Shown: positions 27,693 to 36,823 of the stretch, piece by piece
Numbering within the stretch: the stretch's first letter is position 1
Layout: the number at the start of each line of letters is the position of its first letter
NCBI GenBank assembly: GCA_964504335.1
Contig: CAZDET010000009.1
Span: 44,185-108,184, forward strand
Origin: CAZDET01 sp964504335
Lineage (GTDB): Bacteria > Bacteroidota > Bacteroidia > Chitinophagales > Saprospiraceae
Length of the DNA stretch: 64,000 nucleotides
Direction of reading: 5' to 3'
The notes under the pieces: model-generated
What the model saw: the letters and a program-made list of their open reading frames with translations, nothing else
The model's database searches: none
Told to the model about the DNA's origin: nothing
Position numbers and translations under genes: made by a program

Positions 27693-27817
27693 ATACTATG
27701 GTATATGAGCTTCTGCTTTGATCGACGAATGGCCGTTTTTCTTCCACGGATGATTCATTTAACGCCAGGAAACTATTACTGACTCCATCGTTTACGGCGT
27801 TTTTTATTGCGTTCAGC

Positions 27818-27825
27818 TACCTTTG
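27818..27825 (+). promoter_or_regulatory. Candidate -7 box (TACCTTTG)
   Basis: It matches TAnnTTTG on the plus strand, 55 bp upstream of the chosen start of the methyltransferase-like membrane protein. This is also an argument against starting that gene at the TTG inside the box. Confidence 0.4.
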
Positions 27826-27879
27826 CGCCGTTCTTCTGAGGGTAAATCCGAAGAACCGGAAAAGCTTATTTGTTTTTCT

Positions 27880-28527
27880 ATGTTTACGTGCTCACTTCAA
27901 CTGAATATCGGGATGCAACTGTTTCTATTCGCGCTCCTTCTCTCGCTGTACTATGCGCTGCATAGTTTGCTGGCACTTGAGTCCATAAAGGCCATTATTA
28001 CGCGACGAGTTCCCAAGCGGTGGTATCGATTAGTGTACAATGGGGTGGCGCTAATTACGCTTTTGCCGGTTTATGTAGGCTATAAGCAGATTGTTCCGAC
28101 GGAGTTGTTTCAGTTACCTGCGCTCGTTCACTATGCCGGTTGGGGCGTGTCTCTGTTGGGGCTGTTGGTTTTATTGCTTTCGGTGCGCCAGTATCCGGCG
28201 AGCGAATTTCTCGGCTTTGCGCAGTTAGAGACGAAAGCAGGCGCGGTAGCCGTCGATTTGAATACGCGCGGTCTCAACGCGCTGGTCCGGCACCCGCTGT
28301 ATACGGGTATTTATCTGATTGTGTGGGGCCTGTTTTTATGGCGTGCCACGGACGCGGCGGCGGTCATGGCCGGTATCACCTCCCTCTACTTGTGGATTGG
28401 CAGCCGGCTCGAGGAGCAAAAATTGGTTGGGATGTACGGGGAGGCCTACCGCCGCTACCGGGAGCGGGTGCCGGCGTTTTTTCCGCTTCGATTTTGGAAA
28501 ACACCAGAAAAACAAACAAAAAATTGA
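27880..28527 (+). CDS. Isoprenylcysteine methyltransferase/NnrU-like membrane protein
   Basis: A 215-aa integral membrane protein with about five helices. The block LNALVRHPLYTGIYLIVWGLFLW, followed by RLEEQKLVGMYGEAYRRYRERVPAFFP, is the S-adenosylmethionine-binding signature shared by ICMT, PEMT and NnrU-type proteins. The methyl acceptor is unknown. Possible starts are ATG 27880 and ATG 27913; the latter begins directly at helix 1 (MQLFLFALLL). No partner gene is evident. Confidence 0.75.
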   Translation: MFTCSLQLNIGMQLFLFALLLSLYYALHSLLALESIKAIITRRVPKRWYRLVYNGVALITLLPVYVGYKQIVPTELFQLPALVHYAGWGVSLLGLLVLLLSVRQYPASEFLGFAQLETKAGAVAVDLNTRGLNALVRHPLYTGIYLIVWGLFLWRATDAAAVMAGITSLYLWIGSRLEEQKLVGMYGEAYRRYRERVPAFFPLRFWKTPEKQTKN

Positions 28528-28564
28528 TTATATTCGCATCGACAAACAAATCTCGTGATCAACA

Positions 28565-29334
28565 ATGAGTGCGCTAAAGGATCGATACATCAATCCACTC
28601 ACGGATTTCGGCTTCAAAAAATTATTCGGCACCGAGCCCAATAAGATCTTGTTGGTTGATTTTCTGAATCAAATCCTGCCGCCTCGTCATCAAATCGTCG
28701 ATCTGTCGTTTTTTACCTCTACTGCAAAGGTGCTTCGGGGGAGCGCTTTATTGTGGAAATACAGAAGGCCAAGCAAAATTACTTCAAGGATCGGAGTATT
28801 TATTACGCTTCCTTCCCAATCCAGGAGCAAGCCAGAAAAGGGATCTGGGATTACCAGTTAGACGCAGTGTATACTCTTGGAATTTTAGAGATGCTATGTT
28901 AGCATCTCTTAGACTTTGTATTCGACGATCACAAGGAGGAAGAGGAGCTATTGCACGTGATCGAATTGAAAAATCAGCGGTGCGACGTCTTTTACGATAA
29001 ACTGAAATTTATCTACATAGAGCTTCCGAAATTTGAACAATCAATTGAGGAACTAGAAAGCCAATTTGATAAGTGGCTTTTCGTGTTTCGCCATTTATCG
29101 GATTTGCAGGATCGCCCGAAAAAGTTGCAAGACAAAATTTTCACGAAGTTATTTGAAGCGGCGGAGGTTGCTACGTTTTCTCCGGAAGAGCGGAATGTAA
29201 TCGATACCTCCAGACGTGAGGGCAGAGAAGAAGAACGCATCAAAATTGCCAAAGCGCTAAAGCAAAGCGGAGTAGACTTGGAAACTATTCAAAAGGTGAC
29301 GGGACTAACCAGGGAGGAAATTGAGCAGTTTTAG
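28565..29334 (+). pseudogene. Rpn-family nuclease/putative transposase, broken
   Basis: The remains of a PD-(D/E)XK Rpn (recombination-promoting nuclease) gene. The start is intact (DRYINPLTDFGFKKLFGTEPNK). After IVDLSF about 20 codons are missing and the frame shifts: the continuation DLYCKGASGERFIVEIQKAKQ is read in the next frame from about 28712. At 28888 a 21-bp palindrome plus a 3-bp duplication is inserted between GIL and DFVFDDHKEEEE. The insertion is in frame but brings a TAG stop. The C-terminal half (KNQRCDVFYDKLKFIYIELPKF..., REGREEERIKIAKALKQSG) is otherwise well preserved, so the damage looks recent. Confidence 0.88.
28885..28911. mobile_element. 21-bp palindromic element, copy A, in the rpn pseudogene
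   Basis: GAGATGCTA-TGT-TAGCATCTC (28888-28908) is flanked by TTA on both sides. Removing the palindrome and one TTA restores GIL-DFVF of the Rpn protein exactly, which shows it is a genuine insertion with a 3-bp target duplication. Confidence 0.82.
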
Positions 29335-29408
29335 CCTGCCGGTGCAACCAAATCAAGAACCCACTGACTTTTCTATAGTCCAACTATCGAAAACGATCAA
29401 CCTGTACC

Positions 29409-30827
29409 ATGTTGAAACAACTACTTACACTTGCGCTCAGCGCTCTGTTGCTCTCTTGTACGACTACCTCCGAACCCTCCAATTCCCCCGACGGCACCTG
29501 GCGCTCCATTGGCTACGGGAAGGTACTCCAGATTGAAGGAGATAATTACACCATTTACGATATCACCCAGGTATCGTGTTTACCCGCGAAGGAAGGTCCG
29601 ATGTCCGATTGGGAAGGAGCCCTAACCTTGGCTAATGATACCCTCCAATTCAGGGAAGGGTTTGACATCTACTCCTACGAACGCATCGAAGGGCTTCCGG
29701 ATTTATGCGGTCAAACCCTCAGCAACGCCCAACGCAACGACCCCATGTTCAACTTTGAAGTCTTTGCCCAAACCTACGCTGATCACTACGAATTTTTCAA
29801 TTTGGGTGAAGCCGATTGGGAGCAGCTGTATACGACTACCAAAGACAAAATTACTAGCACCACTTCTGAGCCGGAGCTCTACGTCCTCCTTCGGGATATG
29901 CAGGATAGTCTCAACGACGGCCACGGTTACCTGGATGTGCCCGATGTGGTTATCGAAGCTGCCGAGGCCCCACAGGAGCCCGATGCCGGCGAAAGTGACC
30001 CGTTAAGGGAATACGGCGATTTTGAAATTGCCGGTCTGGTAGCCGACCATTTCCTGGCCGAAGACCTGACCGAAGATTCCTGGTTGGTCAAGTGGGGAAC
30101 ACTAAACGATACCCTCGGCTATATCCAGGTATACGCTATGTTTCTGCACGCCGATTTGGATTTACCGGACAGCTTGGTCCAGCAACAGGGATTTGGCCAA
30201 ACCTACTTCGAGGAGATGGAAAAGCTTAGCGAGGTGGAGCAACTTCAGGCAGAAATCGACGGAATTAGTGCGACCATGGACCGGGTCATGGAAGATCTCC
30301 GTGATATGAATGGAATCGTAATCGACGTCCGCTTCAACGGCGGAGGGATTGACGATGTAGGCATGGAAATAGTCCGACGCTTCAACCCGGAACGACGCCT
30401 GGTGGCTACTAAGAAGGCGCGCCATGAAGAGAGCTACTCACCGGAATTGCCTATCTATCTGGAAGCAGCCGACGAGCCCTACACCAAGCCGGTGTATATC
30501 CTGACCTCCCAGCAGTCGGGGAGTGCTACGGATATTTTTGTAATGTGTTCGTTGGAGTTGGATCATACCCGCCGCATCGGCTCCCACACGATGGGGGCTA
30601 CTTCGGATGCGCTGCAAAAGGATTTGCCGAACGGTTGGGAAGTCTACCTCTCAAACGAGGTGTACCTAGATACTCAGGGCCGAAACTATGAAGGCGTGGG
30701 TATTCCGGCCGACTTGGAGTTGAATTATCCGTTGGATCGGCAAACCTTTTTCCGGAGTGTTGCCAACGATTTGGAACAGGATAAGCAAACCATCTTACAT
30801 GCAATCACCACACTAAATAAAGAATAG
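29409..30827 (+). CDS. S41-family peptidase, lipoprotein
   Basis: A 472-aa envelope protease with lipobox (LSALLLSCTTT). The C-terminal half has the S41 (tail-specific protease/tricorn) core: DMNGIVIDVRFNGGG, PVYILTSQQSGSATDIFVM (catalytic Ser in SGSATD) and RRIGSHTMGATSD, with YLDTQGRNYEGVGIPADLEL near the end. The N-terminal 90 residues form a lipocalin-like or barrel stretch (SPDGTWRSIGYGKVLQIEGDNYTI). No PDZ domain is obvious. It lies 74 bp after the broken rpn gene. Confidence 0.85.
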   Translation: MLKQLLTLALSALLLSCTTTSEPSNSPDGTWRSIGYGKVLQIEGDNYTIYDITQVSCLPAKEGPMSDWEGALTLANDTLQFREGFDIYSYERIEGLPDLCGQTLSNAQRNDPMFNFEVFAQTYADHYEFFNLGEADWEQLYTTTKDKITSTTSEPELYVLLRDMQDSLNDGHGYLDVPDVVIEAAEAPQEPDAGESDPLREYGDFEIAGLVADHFLAEDLTEDSWLVKWGTLNDTLGYIQVYAMFLHADLDLPDSLVQQQGFGQTYFEEMEKLSEVEQLQAEIDGISATMDRVMEDLRDMNGIVIDVRFNGGGIDDVGMEIVRRFNPERRLVATKKARHEESYSPELPIYLEAADEPYTKPVYILTSQQSGSATDIFVMCSLELDHTRRIGSHTMGATSDALQKDLPNGWEVYLSNEVYLDTQGRNYEGVGIPADLELNYPLDRQTFFRSVANDLEQDKQTILHAITTLNKE

Positions 30828-30828
30828 T

Positions 30829-31200
30829 ATGGAATTTAAAATGGCCGTACCCGTCGTCCGCATATTCGATGAACAGAAAGCTAGGGAATTCTACGTAGAT
30901 TACCTGGGATTCAGTGTTGATTGGGAACACCGCCACGCCGATGGCATGCCCCTGTACATGCAGGTGTCGAAAGGAGACTGTAAGGTGCATCTGTCGGAGC
31001 ACCACGGTGATTGTTCGCCCGGAGCCGTCATGCGCATCGAAACGCTCGATTTGGACGCTTTTCACCAACAGCTTAAAGAGAAGCAATATAAATACGCCAA
31101 TCCGGGCATTGAATACCAGCCTTGGGGAAGTTTTGAAATGAGTGTTCGAGATCCATTCGGGAATCGATTGACGTTCTATAAAACAGAGGAAAAAGATTGA
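30829..31200 (+). CDS. Glyoxalase-superfamily protein (bleomycin-resistance like)
   Basis: A 123-aa protein of the vicinal-oxygen-chelate fold. VVRIFDEQKAREFYVDYLGFSVDWEHR and FEMSVRDPFGNRLTFYKTEE are the typical first and last beta-alpha-beta blocks, and the central part CKVHLSEHHGDCSPGA resembles BRP-type drug-binding proteins. Substrate unknown. It starts 1 bp after the S41 peptidase stop, so it is probably on the same transcript. Confidence 0.85.
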   Translation: MEFKMAVPVVRIFDEQKAREFYVDYLGFSVDWEHRHADGMPLYMQVSKGDCKVHLSEHHGDCSPGAVMRIETLDLDAFHQQLKEKQYKYANPGIEYQPWGSFEMSVRDPFGNRLTFYKTEEKD

Positions 31201-31216
31201 AATTCAAAAAGCACTC

Positions 31217-31711
31217 ATGTCCAAAGAACACAGCCGATTCATTCCTCCCGACTTCCAGGTGCCCGAAACCTACGAAACCGACCATTTCTGCATTCGCATG
31301 CTGACGGTCAATGACGTAGTAAAAGACTATGATGCCGTTATGTCGAGCATCGACCATTTGCAGGGAGTGTTTGGGCCGGATTCCAATTGGCCCCCACCGG
31401 ATTTGACCCTAGAGCAGGATCTGATTGATTTGGGCTGGCATCAAAAGGAGTTTCAGCGAAAATCCTCCTTTGCCTATACCGTAGTTGCGCCGGACGAAAG
31501 TCAAGTGCTGGGTTGTGTGTATATTTATCCTGCCAGGAAAGCCGATTTTAATGCACAGGTCGCGTTGTGGGTACGGTCGAGTGTGCTGGATCAGGGGTAT
31601 GATCAATTGCTGTTTGCTACGGTGCAAGCGTGGATGGATTCCCATTGGCCGTTCCACGAGGTGGCCTACCCTGGCCGAAGCATTTCCTGGGAGGAATGGA
31701 AAAGATTGTAG
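31217..31711 (+). CDS. GNAT-family acetyltransferase-like protein
   Basis: A 164-aa protein with a GNAT-like layout: CIRMLTVNDVVKDYDAVMSS, then YTVVAPDESQVLGCVYIYPARKADFNAQVALWVRSS, the strand pair that normally precedes the acetyl-CoA loop. The classical Q/RxxGxG/A loop is poorly kept (SSVLDQGYDQLLF), so the binding may be weak or altered. It follows the glyoxalase gene by 16 bp in a run of small accessory genes. Confidence 0.72.
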   Translation: MSKEHSRFIPPDFQVPETYETDHFCIRMLTVNDVVKDYDAVMSSIDHLQGVFGPDSNWPPPDLTLEQDLIDLGWHQKEFQRKSSFAYTVVAPDESQVLGCVYIYPARKADFNAQVALWVRSSVLDQGYDQLLFATVQAWMDSHWPFHEVAYPGRSISWEEWKRL

Positions 31712-31761
31712 ACCGACGTTTCATTGGTTTAGGCGGATTCGAAATTTAAAACAGCTAGCAT

Positions 31762-32133
31762 ATGAACTTAGGTGCTTTTTCCATCAGCTTGTCTGTAAAA
31801 GATATTCAGGCATCCAAAGACTTTTATGAAAAGTTGGGTTTCACCGTTTTTGCAGGGGATCTGGCCAAGCATTATCTCATTATGAAAAATGGTGATACGC
31901 TGATTGGGTTATTTCAGGGGATGTTCGAGAAAAATACCCTTACCTTCAATCCCGGCTGGGATCAAAACGCTCAAACACTTGATTCCTTTACAGACGTGCG
32001 TGATCTTCAGCGGTACCTCAAAGAACAAGGGATTAATTTGGTATCAGAAGCCGACGAATCTACCTCCGGTCCTGCCAGTTTTGTGGTAATCGATCCGGAT
32101 GGAAATCCGATCCTGGTCGATCAGCATGTGTGA
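31762..32133 (+). CDS. VOC/glyoxalase-fold protein
   Basis: A 123-aa second member of the vicinal-oxygen-chelate superfamily, different from the one at 30.8 kb. The blocks are [26 protein letters not shown] and [19 protein letters not shown]. It may bind a metal and a small molecule. The close presence of two VOC proteins and a GNAT suggests a detoxification-type accessory cluster. Confidence 0.85.
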   Translation: MNLGAFSISLSVKDIQASKDFYEKLGFTVFAGDLAKHYLIMKNGDTLIGLFQGMFEKNTLTFNPGWDQNAQTLDSFTDVRDLQRYLKEQGINLVSEADESTSGPASFVVIDPDGNPILVDQHV

Positions 32134-32164
32134 ATTAAATGAATGCGGCGATAAATAAAGGGCT

Positions 32165-32542
32165 ATGATAAAAAGGGACCGGATCATCTACGGCATATCG
32201 ACCGGATTGTTATCCCTCCTGATGCTCATGTCGGCTGGGATGTATTTTTTTAACTACTCGGCAGTGAGTGAGGTTTTTTCGTCTTTAGGCTACCCCACCT
32301 ATATTATTTACCCCCTCGCCGTGGCTAAGATACTCGGGGTGTTGGTCTTGTGGTTCAGCCCTTCCCGAAGGCTAAAGGAGTGGGCCTACGCCGGCTTTTT
32401 CTTCGATTTTACGCTGGCGCTATCCGGGCATCTTATTGCAGAAGACGGTGCGTGGTCTACGGCCTTGGTCGCCCTGGTATTATTAGGGCTTTCTTATGTG
32501 TTTGGTCGCAGAACGGAAACTGCTGGAATAGCAACAACCTAA
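32165..32542 (+). CDS. DoxX-like membrane protein
   Basis: A 125-aa four-helix membrane protein. The pattern SLLMLMSAGMYFFNY..., LGYPTYIIYPLAVAKILGVLVLW and LKEWAYAGFFFDFTLALSGHL is that of the DoxX-like family. The biochemical role is unsettled; some relatives link to redox or quinone chemistry. It sits 31 bp after the VOC gene and 2 bp before the next gene. Confidence 0.85.
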   Translation: MIKRDRIIYGISTGLLSLLMLMSAGMYFFNYSAVSEVFSSLGYPTYIIYPLAVAKILGVLVLWFSPSRRLKEWAYAGFFFDFTLALSGHLIAEDGAWSTALVALVLLGLSYVFGRRTETAGIATT

Positions 32543-32544
32543 AA

Positions 32545-33117
32545 ATGATTCGACACATCATCTTGTGGATAGTATTCCTGCTGTTGTGGGTTCCGGAGCA
32601 GGCAACCAGTCAGGATTTATCAGACAAAGCATATTTCAGTATCTCTTATTTTGGCGTACTCGGAACGCATCCCGGGATTCGGGTGGGGGTTCAATGGCCA
32701 CTGATTACAACGAATAATAGTGAACAACGACTCAATCAGGTGGTAGGAGGGGTAAATTTGGTTACCTACTTCCACCGCCGGAATCATCTGGGCGTAGGAC
32801 TTTACGGTGAGGTCGCCTACCGCAATCGGCGGCTCGACAAGAATAATTACGAAGCTGCGGTAGGGTTAGGTTTTCTGAAAGGTATTCGGTTGAACAGACT
32901 TTACGGACCTGATCCGAATGGCAAACCAATTCGGATGGACGGGTCAGGCAGTACCTATCTGCTGAAAACCCTGGCTCTCGGATTAGGGAGAAACAGCGAC
33001 AGCGAGCGCCTGACGGACTTTTGGAATATTCGACCAACGCTTATGCAAATCAGCCCTTACGGCATAAGAAAATCCTTCAATATCGCAGTGGATGCAGGAT
33101 ACTATTTTCGATTTTAA
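32545..33117 (+). CDS. Hypothetical secreted beta-barrel-like protein
   Basis: A 190-aa protein with signal peptide (MIRHIILWIVFLLLWVPEQATSQ). The mature part has alternating beta strands ending in an aromatic residue (FNIAVDAGYYFRF), as in small outer-membrane barrels. No family assigned. It starts 2 bp after the DoxX stop, and its end overlaps the next gene's start by 26 bp in another frame, which implies one transcript. Confidence 0.65.
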   Translation: MIRHIILWIVFLLLWVPEQATSQDLSDKAYFSISYFGVLGTHPGIRVGVQWPLITTNNSEQRLNQVVGGVNLVTYFHRRNHLGVGLYGEVAYRNRRLDKNNYEAAVGLGFLKGIRLNRLYGPDPNGKPIRMDGSGSTYLLKTLALGLGRNSDSERLTDFWNIRPTLMQISPYGIRKSFNIAVDAGYYFRF

Positions 33118-34153
33118 ATGCCTTTTGGTTGCCGTTTGCCTGTTCTTTGTAGGATGCCGGCAAAGTACCTTTTTCTTCGTTCAAAACGAGGGGGCCATCA
33201 TGCCTGTCAAAACGATGGGAAATCCGGGATCCGATGTCTTTCTCGTGTTGCTTCCCGGCGGTCCATCGGGAGACGGGCTGGTTTACGAGCGGGTGTTTCC
33301 GTTTTTCAAAAACTATCTGGAGCCCCATTACCGGGTCGTCTATTACGATCAACGAGGTGCCGGTAATTGCCAGGGAACCTACGATTCGGAGCGTCTCAAC
33401 CTGAATCAGTTGAGTGAGGACCTCGACCAGGTAGTCCGGACAATTTCGGAGGTCAATGAAAATGCAACCATTTTCTTGCTCGGGTACAGCTACGGCGGGT
33501 CATTGGGTGCTACGTACTTGTTGAATCACGAGGCCCCGGCGGCCCTTCGAGGATTTATTTCCATTGCCGGTGCCTTCGATCGAAGCGAGCAGGGGCGCAA
33601 TCAGCAGCGCCTGACGGTATATTTGCTGGATAAATGGGTAGAAGAGGGCTATATCGATAGCTACGAATACCTGGAAGAAGGCTTCCGCTGTGCCGATCTC
33701 GAAAACCCCGAGCAATGCGCAGCTGATAGTATCCGGACCCTCCGAAAAGTGGAAGCAGGCCTGGACGAATTGGGCGCTTATGGTCAGTTTGATTTAAGTT
33801 TCAAATCTATCGCCGGCTTACTTTCTTTTGCCTTGTTTTCTCAAAGCAACCCCATTGCCAGTGGCCTACAGGAGGGACAATGCGGCGGTTTCTTCCAGAC
33901 GGAATTCGACACCTTGACGTTGAGTCGGCACGCTGCGCGCATCAAGACACCTACGCTGCTCATCAACGGGCGGTATGATACCAATGTGCCGTTCTTTGAT
34001 GCACAGCGCATGTACGATAGCATAGGCACCTCCGACGATCAAAAGGAACTCGTGATACTAGAACAGTCGGGGCACCTTCCGATGCAAACCGAGCCCCAGC
34101 GGTTGGGAGAGGCGATTATCCGATTCATTGAAGGGTTGCTGCGGGAGCGGTAG
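33092..34153 (+). CDS. Alpha/beta hydrolase, proline-iminopeptidase-like lipoprotein
   Basis: A 353-aa hydrolase with lipobox (LFFVGCRQ). The core LVLLPGGPSGDGLVYERVFPFF, YYDQRGAGNC and nucleophile elbow GYSYGGS match proline iminopeptidase-type enzymes; the acid and base are likely in NGRYDTNVPF and EQSGHLP. A cap region lies in between. It starts inside the preceding gene (26-bp overlap). The substrate could be a peptide or an ester. Confidence 0.83.
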   Translation: MQDTIFDFKCLLVAVCLFFVGCRQSTFFFVQNEGAIMPVKTMGNPGSDVFLVLLPGGPSGDGLVYERVFPFFKNYLEPHYRVVYYDQRGAGNCQGTYDSERLNLNQLSEDLDQVVRTISEVNENATIFLLGYSYGGSLGATYLLNHEAPAALRGFISIAGAFDRSEQGRNQQRLTVYLLDKWVEEGYIDSYEYLEEGFRCADLENPEQCAADSIRTLRKVEAGLDELGAYGQFDLSFKSIAGLLSFALFSQSNPIASGLQEGQCGGFFQTEFDTLTLSRHAARIKTPTLLINGRYDTNVPFFDAQRMYDSIGTSDDQKELVILEQSGHLPMQTEPQRLGEAIIRFIEGLLRER

Positions 34154-34233
34154 AAGGCTGGTATCGGGCTGCTTCCTATGAAATGCTTATTTTCGAAGGG
34201 CATTTACAATTGTTTCCGTCCATATTCCATCTG

Positions 34234-36243
34234 ATGCGTTTAACCACCTGGAAAGATATTTTCATTCAAATTAAAAAAAGAAAGTTGTGGCAAACCCTTA
34301 TTGGGTATCCGGCTGCAGCCTTCGCGCTGTTACAGGCAGTTGATTTCTTCATTACCCGCTTTGGCTGGAATCCTAAGCTGTTGGTCTTTTCGCTGATTCT
34401 CCTTCTCGGTGGACTGCCCATTGCACTGATCTGGAATTGGAAGCATGGTTTGGTCGGAGACCAAGCCTTTTTGCGATCCGAGTGGGTAACTTATGCCAAT
34501 ATCAGTCTGATCGCCCTGTCAGCCGCGGTATTGTATTGGATTTATGGACAATTACCTAATTCGGAAGATCCACCAACGGATACGGAATTCCTACGGGTCC
34601 ATAACTCTGCGAATTCATCAGTAAGACGGCTGCATCTCAACTTGCCCGCCGATAAGGCCATGTATCAGGAACGACGAACCGCTTTGGCTCTTTCGCCCGA
34701 CGGTCGACAATTGGCGTACGTGGGCTTCAACGGCCGGCGAACACAAATTTTCATTCGATCGCTCGATGCCTACGAAGTAAAGGCACTGCCCGGGACGGAA
34801 GGTGCCCAGAGTGTTTTCTTTTCCCCAGACGGCGGATGGCTCGGATTCGTTACCGAAAATAGCATTAGGAAGATCCGAGTGGACGGTGAGATGGCCACTA
34901 CCCTGTGTGAAGTCAGTTATGTATGGGGAGCTTGCTGGGGGCCTAATGACTTGATCGCCTTCGGCAACCTCGATGGATTCAATTTATCGTATATCTCCGC
35001 CTCCGGTGGCCCGGTCACCGCACTGAAAATGAGGGGGTTCCTGCCGTCCTTTCTACCGGACGGCGACCACCTGTTGGCAAACAATTTCGATAGTATTGTA
35101 GTGATCAATATTCGAACACGTAAGCGCAAGGCCCTGAATATTAAAGGGGTCTCGGTACCAGCAGGCAGTCCGAAATACCTCGCTAGTGGACATATCGCGT
35201 TTGCTCAGTCCGGGCAACTATTTGTAGTTCCGTTCGATGTGGAGCAACTAGAGGTGACCGGACCAACGGTACCTGTCCTGACCGACCTTCGAACGGAACG
35301 CGTCCGTGAGGCCGGACAGTTTACCTGCTCCGAAAACGGAACACTGGTCTATGCCTCCGGAGGAGCCGTTACGATGGCCCATTTGGCATGGCTGGACAAG
35401 AAAGGAAATCACACACTTTTACCCTTCGCACCTCAGAAATTCGGATCCTTTGCACTCTCACCTGATAAAAGTCAGTTGGCCGTCATTGTCAATGAAGTAC
35501 AGGCGAGCCTTTGGATATACGATTTGAGCAGTCAGCGAAGGATGCGCCTAACGGATAAGGGAGATGTAATTGCGGCGCGCTGGTCGAAGGATGGGCAATC
35601 GGTATTCGTATTTGGAAAAATAGATGGCCCTACAAGGAAATTATACCGAGCCGACCTGGGAGGGGGAACGCTTCAGCTACTCGCTGAAGGCCACTATCAC
35701 CCGTATGCGATTTCCCCCGATGGTAAAAGCCTGCTAGTAGGGCGCAATGATCTAAAAACCAGACGCTTCGATTTGAAGTATCATCTGGTAGAAGCAGCGG
35801 ATTTCCTGCCGGAGGTTAATTCCTGGGGGATGTCTTTTTCCCCAAATGAGCAGTATGTTGCCTATCAGGCATCTTCTCAGGGCAGTGGGTTTCAGATTTT
35901 CGTACGGAGGTATCCGCCGACTGCCGAGCGCTGGCAAATCAGCGAGACGAACGGGGAGGTGCCCCTTTGGTCGCCGGATGGGAAAAAACTGTACTTTCGT
36001 AATGTGGGGATCAGCAAGATTTTTGAAGTAGACATTACCTACGAACCCGAATTTAGGGTGAACAAGCCACGATTGCTCATCGAAACGATCAGCACCGATG
36101 TACCTGGGAAAGAATGGGATATTTCAGAGGATGGTGAACGGTTCTTGGTGCTAGATCCAGTCCGCAAGGAACAAACGACTACTTCCTTGCGCGTCGTAGA
36201 AAACTGGTTCGACGAAATAGAATCAATATTCAAGGATCATTAG
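34234..36243 (+). CDS. Membrane-anchored beta-propeller (PD40/TolB-like) protein
   Basis: A 669-aa protein. Residues 1-120 hold three hydrophobic helices (WQTLIGYPAAAFALLQAVDFF, LLVFSLILLLGGLPIALIW, ISLIALSAAVLYWIYG). This arrangement is usual between the kinase or cyclase domain and the sensor of bacterial Ser/Thr kinases and TolB-like cyclases. About seven PD40 blades follow (LALSPDGRQLAYVGF, VFFSPDGGWLGFV, ...). No catalytic N-terminal domain is present and nothing coding lies upstream in frame. An orphan sensor or scaffold is likely. ATG 34234 is chosen over 34183 because MRLTTWKDIF leads directly into the first helix. Confidence 0.72.
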   Translation: MRLTTWKDIFIQIKKRKLWQTLIGYPAAAFALLQAVDFFITRFGWNPKLLVFSLILLLGGLPIALIWNWKHGLVGDQAFLRSEWVTYANISLIALSAAVLYWIYGQLPNSEDPPTDTEFLRVHNSANSSVRRLHLNLPADKAMYQERRTALALSPDGRQLAYVGFNGRRTQIFIRSLDAYEVKALPGTEGAQSVFFSPDGGWLGFVTENSIRKIRVDGEMATTLCEVSYVWGACWGPNDLIAFGNLDGFNLSYISASGGPVTALKMRGFLPSFLPDGDHLLANNFDSIVVINIRTRKRKALNIKGVSVPAGSPKYLASGHIAFAQSGQLFVVPFDVEQLEVTGPTVPVLTDLRTERVREAGQFTCSENGTLVYASGGAVTMAHLAWLDKKGNHTLLPFAPQKFGSFALSPDKSQLAVIVNEVQASLWIYDLSSQRRMRLTDKGDVIAARWSKDGQSVFVFGKIDGPTRKLYRADLGGGTLQLLAEGHYHPYAISPDGKSLLVGRNDLKTRRFDLKYHLVEAADFLPEVNSWGMSFSPNEQYVAYQASSQGSGFQIFVRRYPPTAERWQISETNGEVPLWSPDGKKLYFRNVGISKIFEVDITYEPEFRVNKPRLLIETISTDVPGKEWDISEDGERFLVLDPVRKEQTTTSLRVVENWFDEIESIFKDH

Positions 36244-36823
36244 TCTCATGGTGAAAAAGAAGGTAATAGGAACATCTTTAGGAATCGATTACAAAATGAT
36301 GATTGTATGGTTAGGTCGAATATTCTTTTTTCTCAAAATGGCATAAGCCCTTGATTAGTATGCTTCAATCACCTATTTTGCACCATCATTCATTCTTACG
36401 CTGGCTGCTTGTCAGGTCGCCCGTTCTTCTACACATCCAATTTCATGATGGCCGTCTACATCGCTGGTAGTCGTGTGCAAGTTGCACGCTAGGCTGCCTG
36501 TAGCCCACCGGGTTGGCAGGTACGGCGGGCGGGCCGTTTTAATTCCCACCCACGTTATGGTGTGCGGCGAGCCAAGCCCGATCGCCGGCCAGAAGCCGGA
36601 AGGGCAATTTATGCATCTCCCCCCGATAAACGATTATACTACTCCAACCCATATTACCACACAAAGTCGGACAATCTAATCGAGCACGGAGGCCAGAAAT
36701 CGCCTATATTGAAGCATTCAATCAAACCAATCTTTCCGTTTGTTCCACCGCCACCGGTTGTACCCTACGTTTGTGGCCAGTTGACCCTCAGCGGGCGCGG
36801 ATTTTCTTTTTTCACAAATTAAG
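36244..36823. other. 580-bp gap with a GC-rich hairpin island
   Basis: No supported gene; short open frames here have no recognisable product. The central part (about 36470-36610) is more GC-rich than its flanks and holds several small inverted repeats: GTGCAA-G-TTGCAC at 36475-36487, CCTG/CAGG around GCCC-ACC-GGGT, and CGGCGA/TCGCCG. It includes a CGTTATGG sequence (36553-36560) similar to integron recombination-site ends, but no full attC could be built. Confidence 0.45.

Noticed and set aside
36540..36570. Integron attC site
   Set aside because: A CGTTATGG end is visible, but no matching inverse core and no symmetric L/R box pairs could be assembled; no integrase and no second site nearby.
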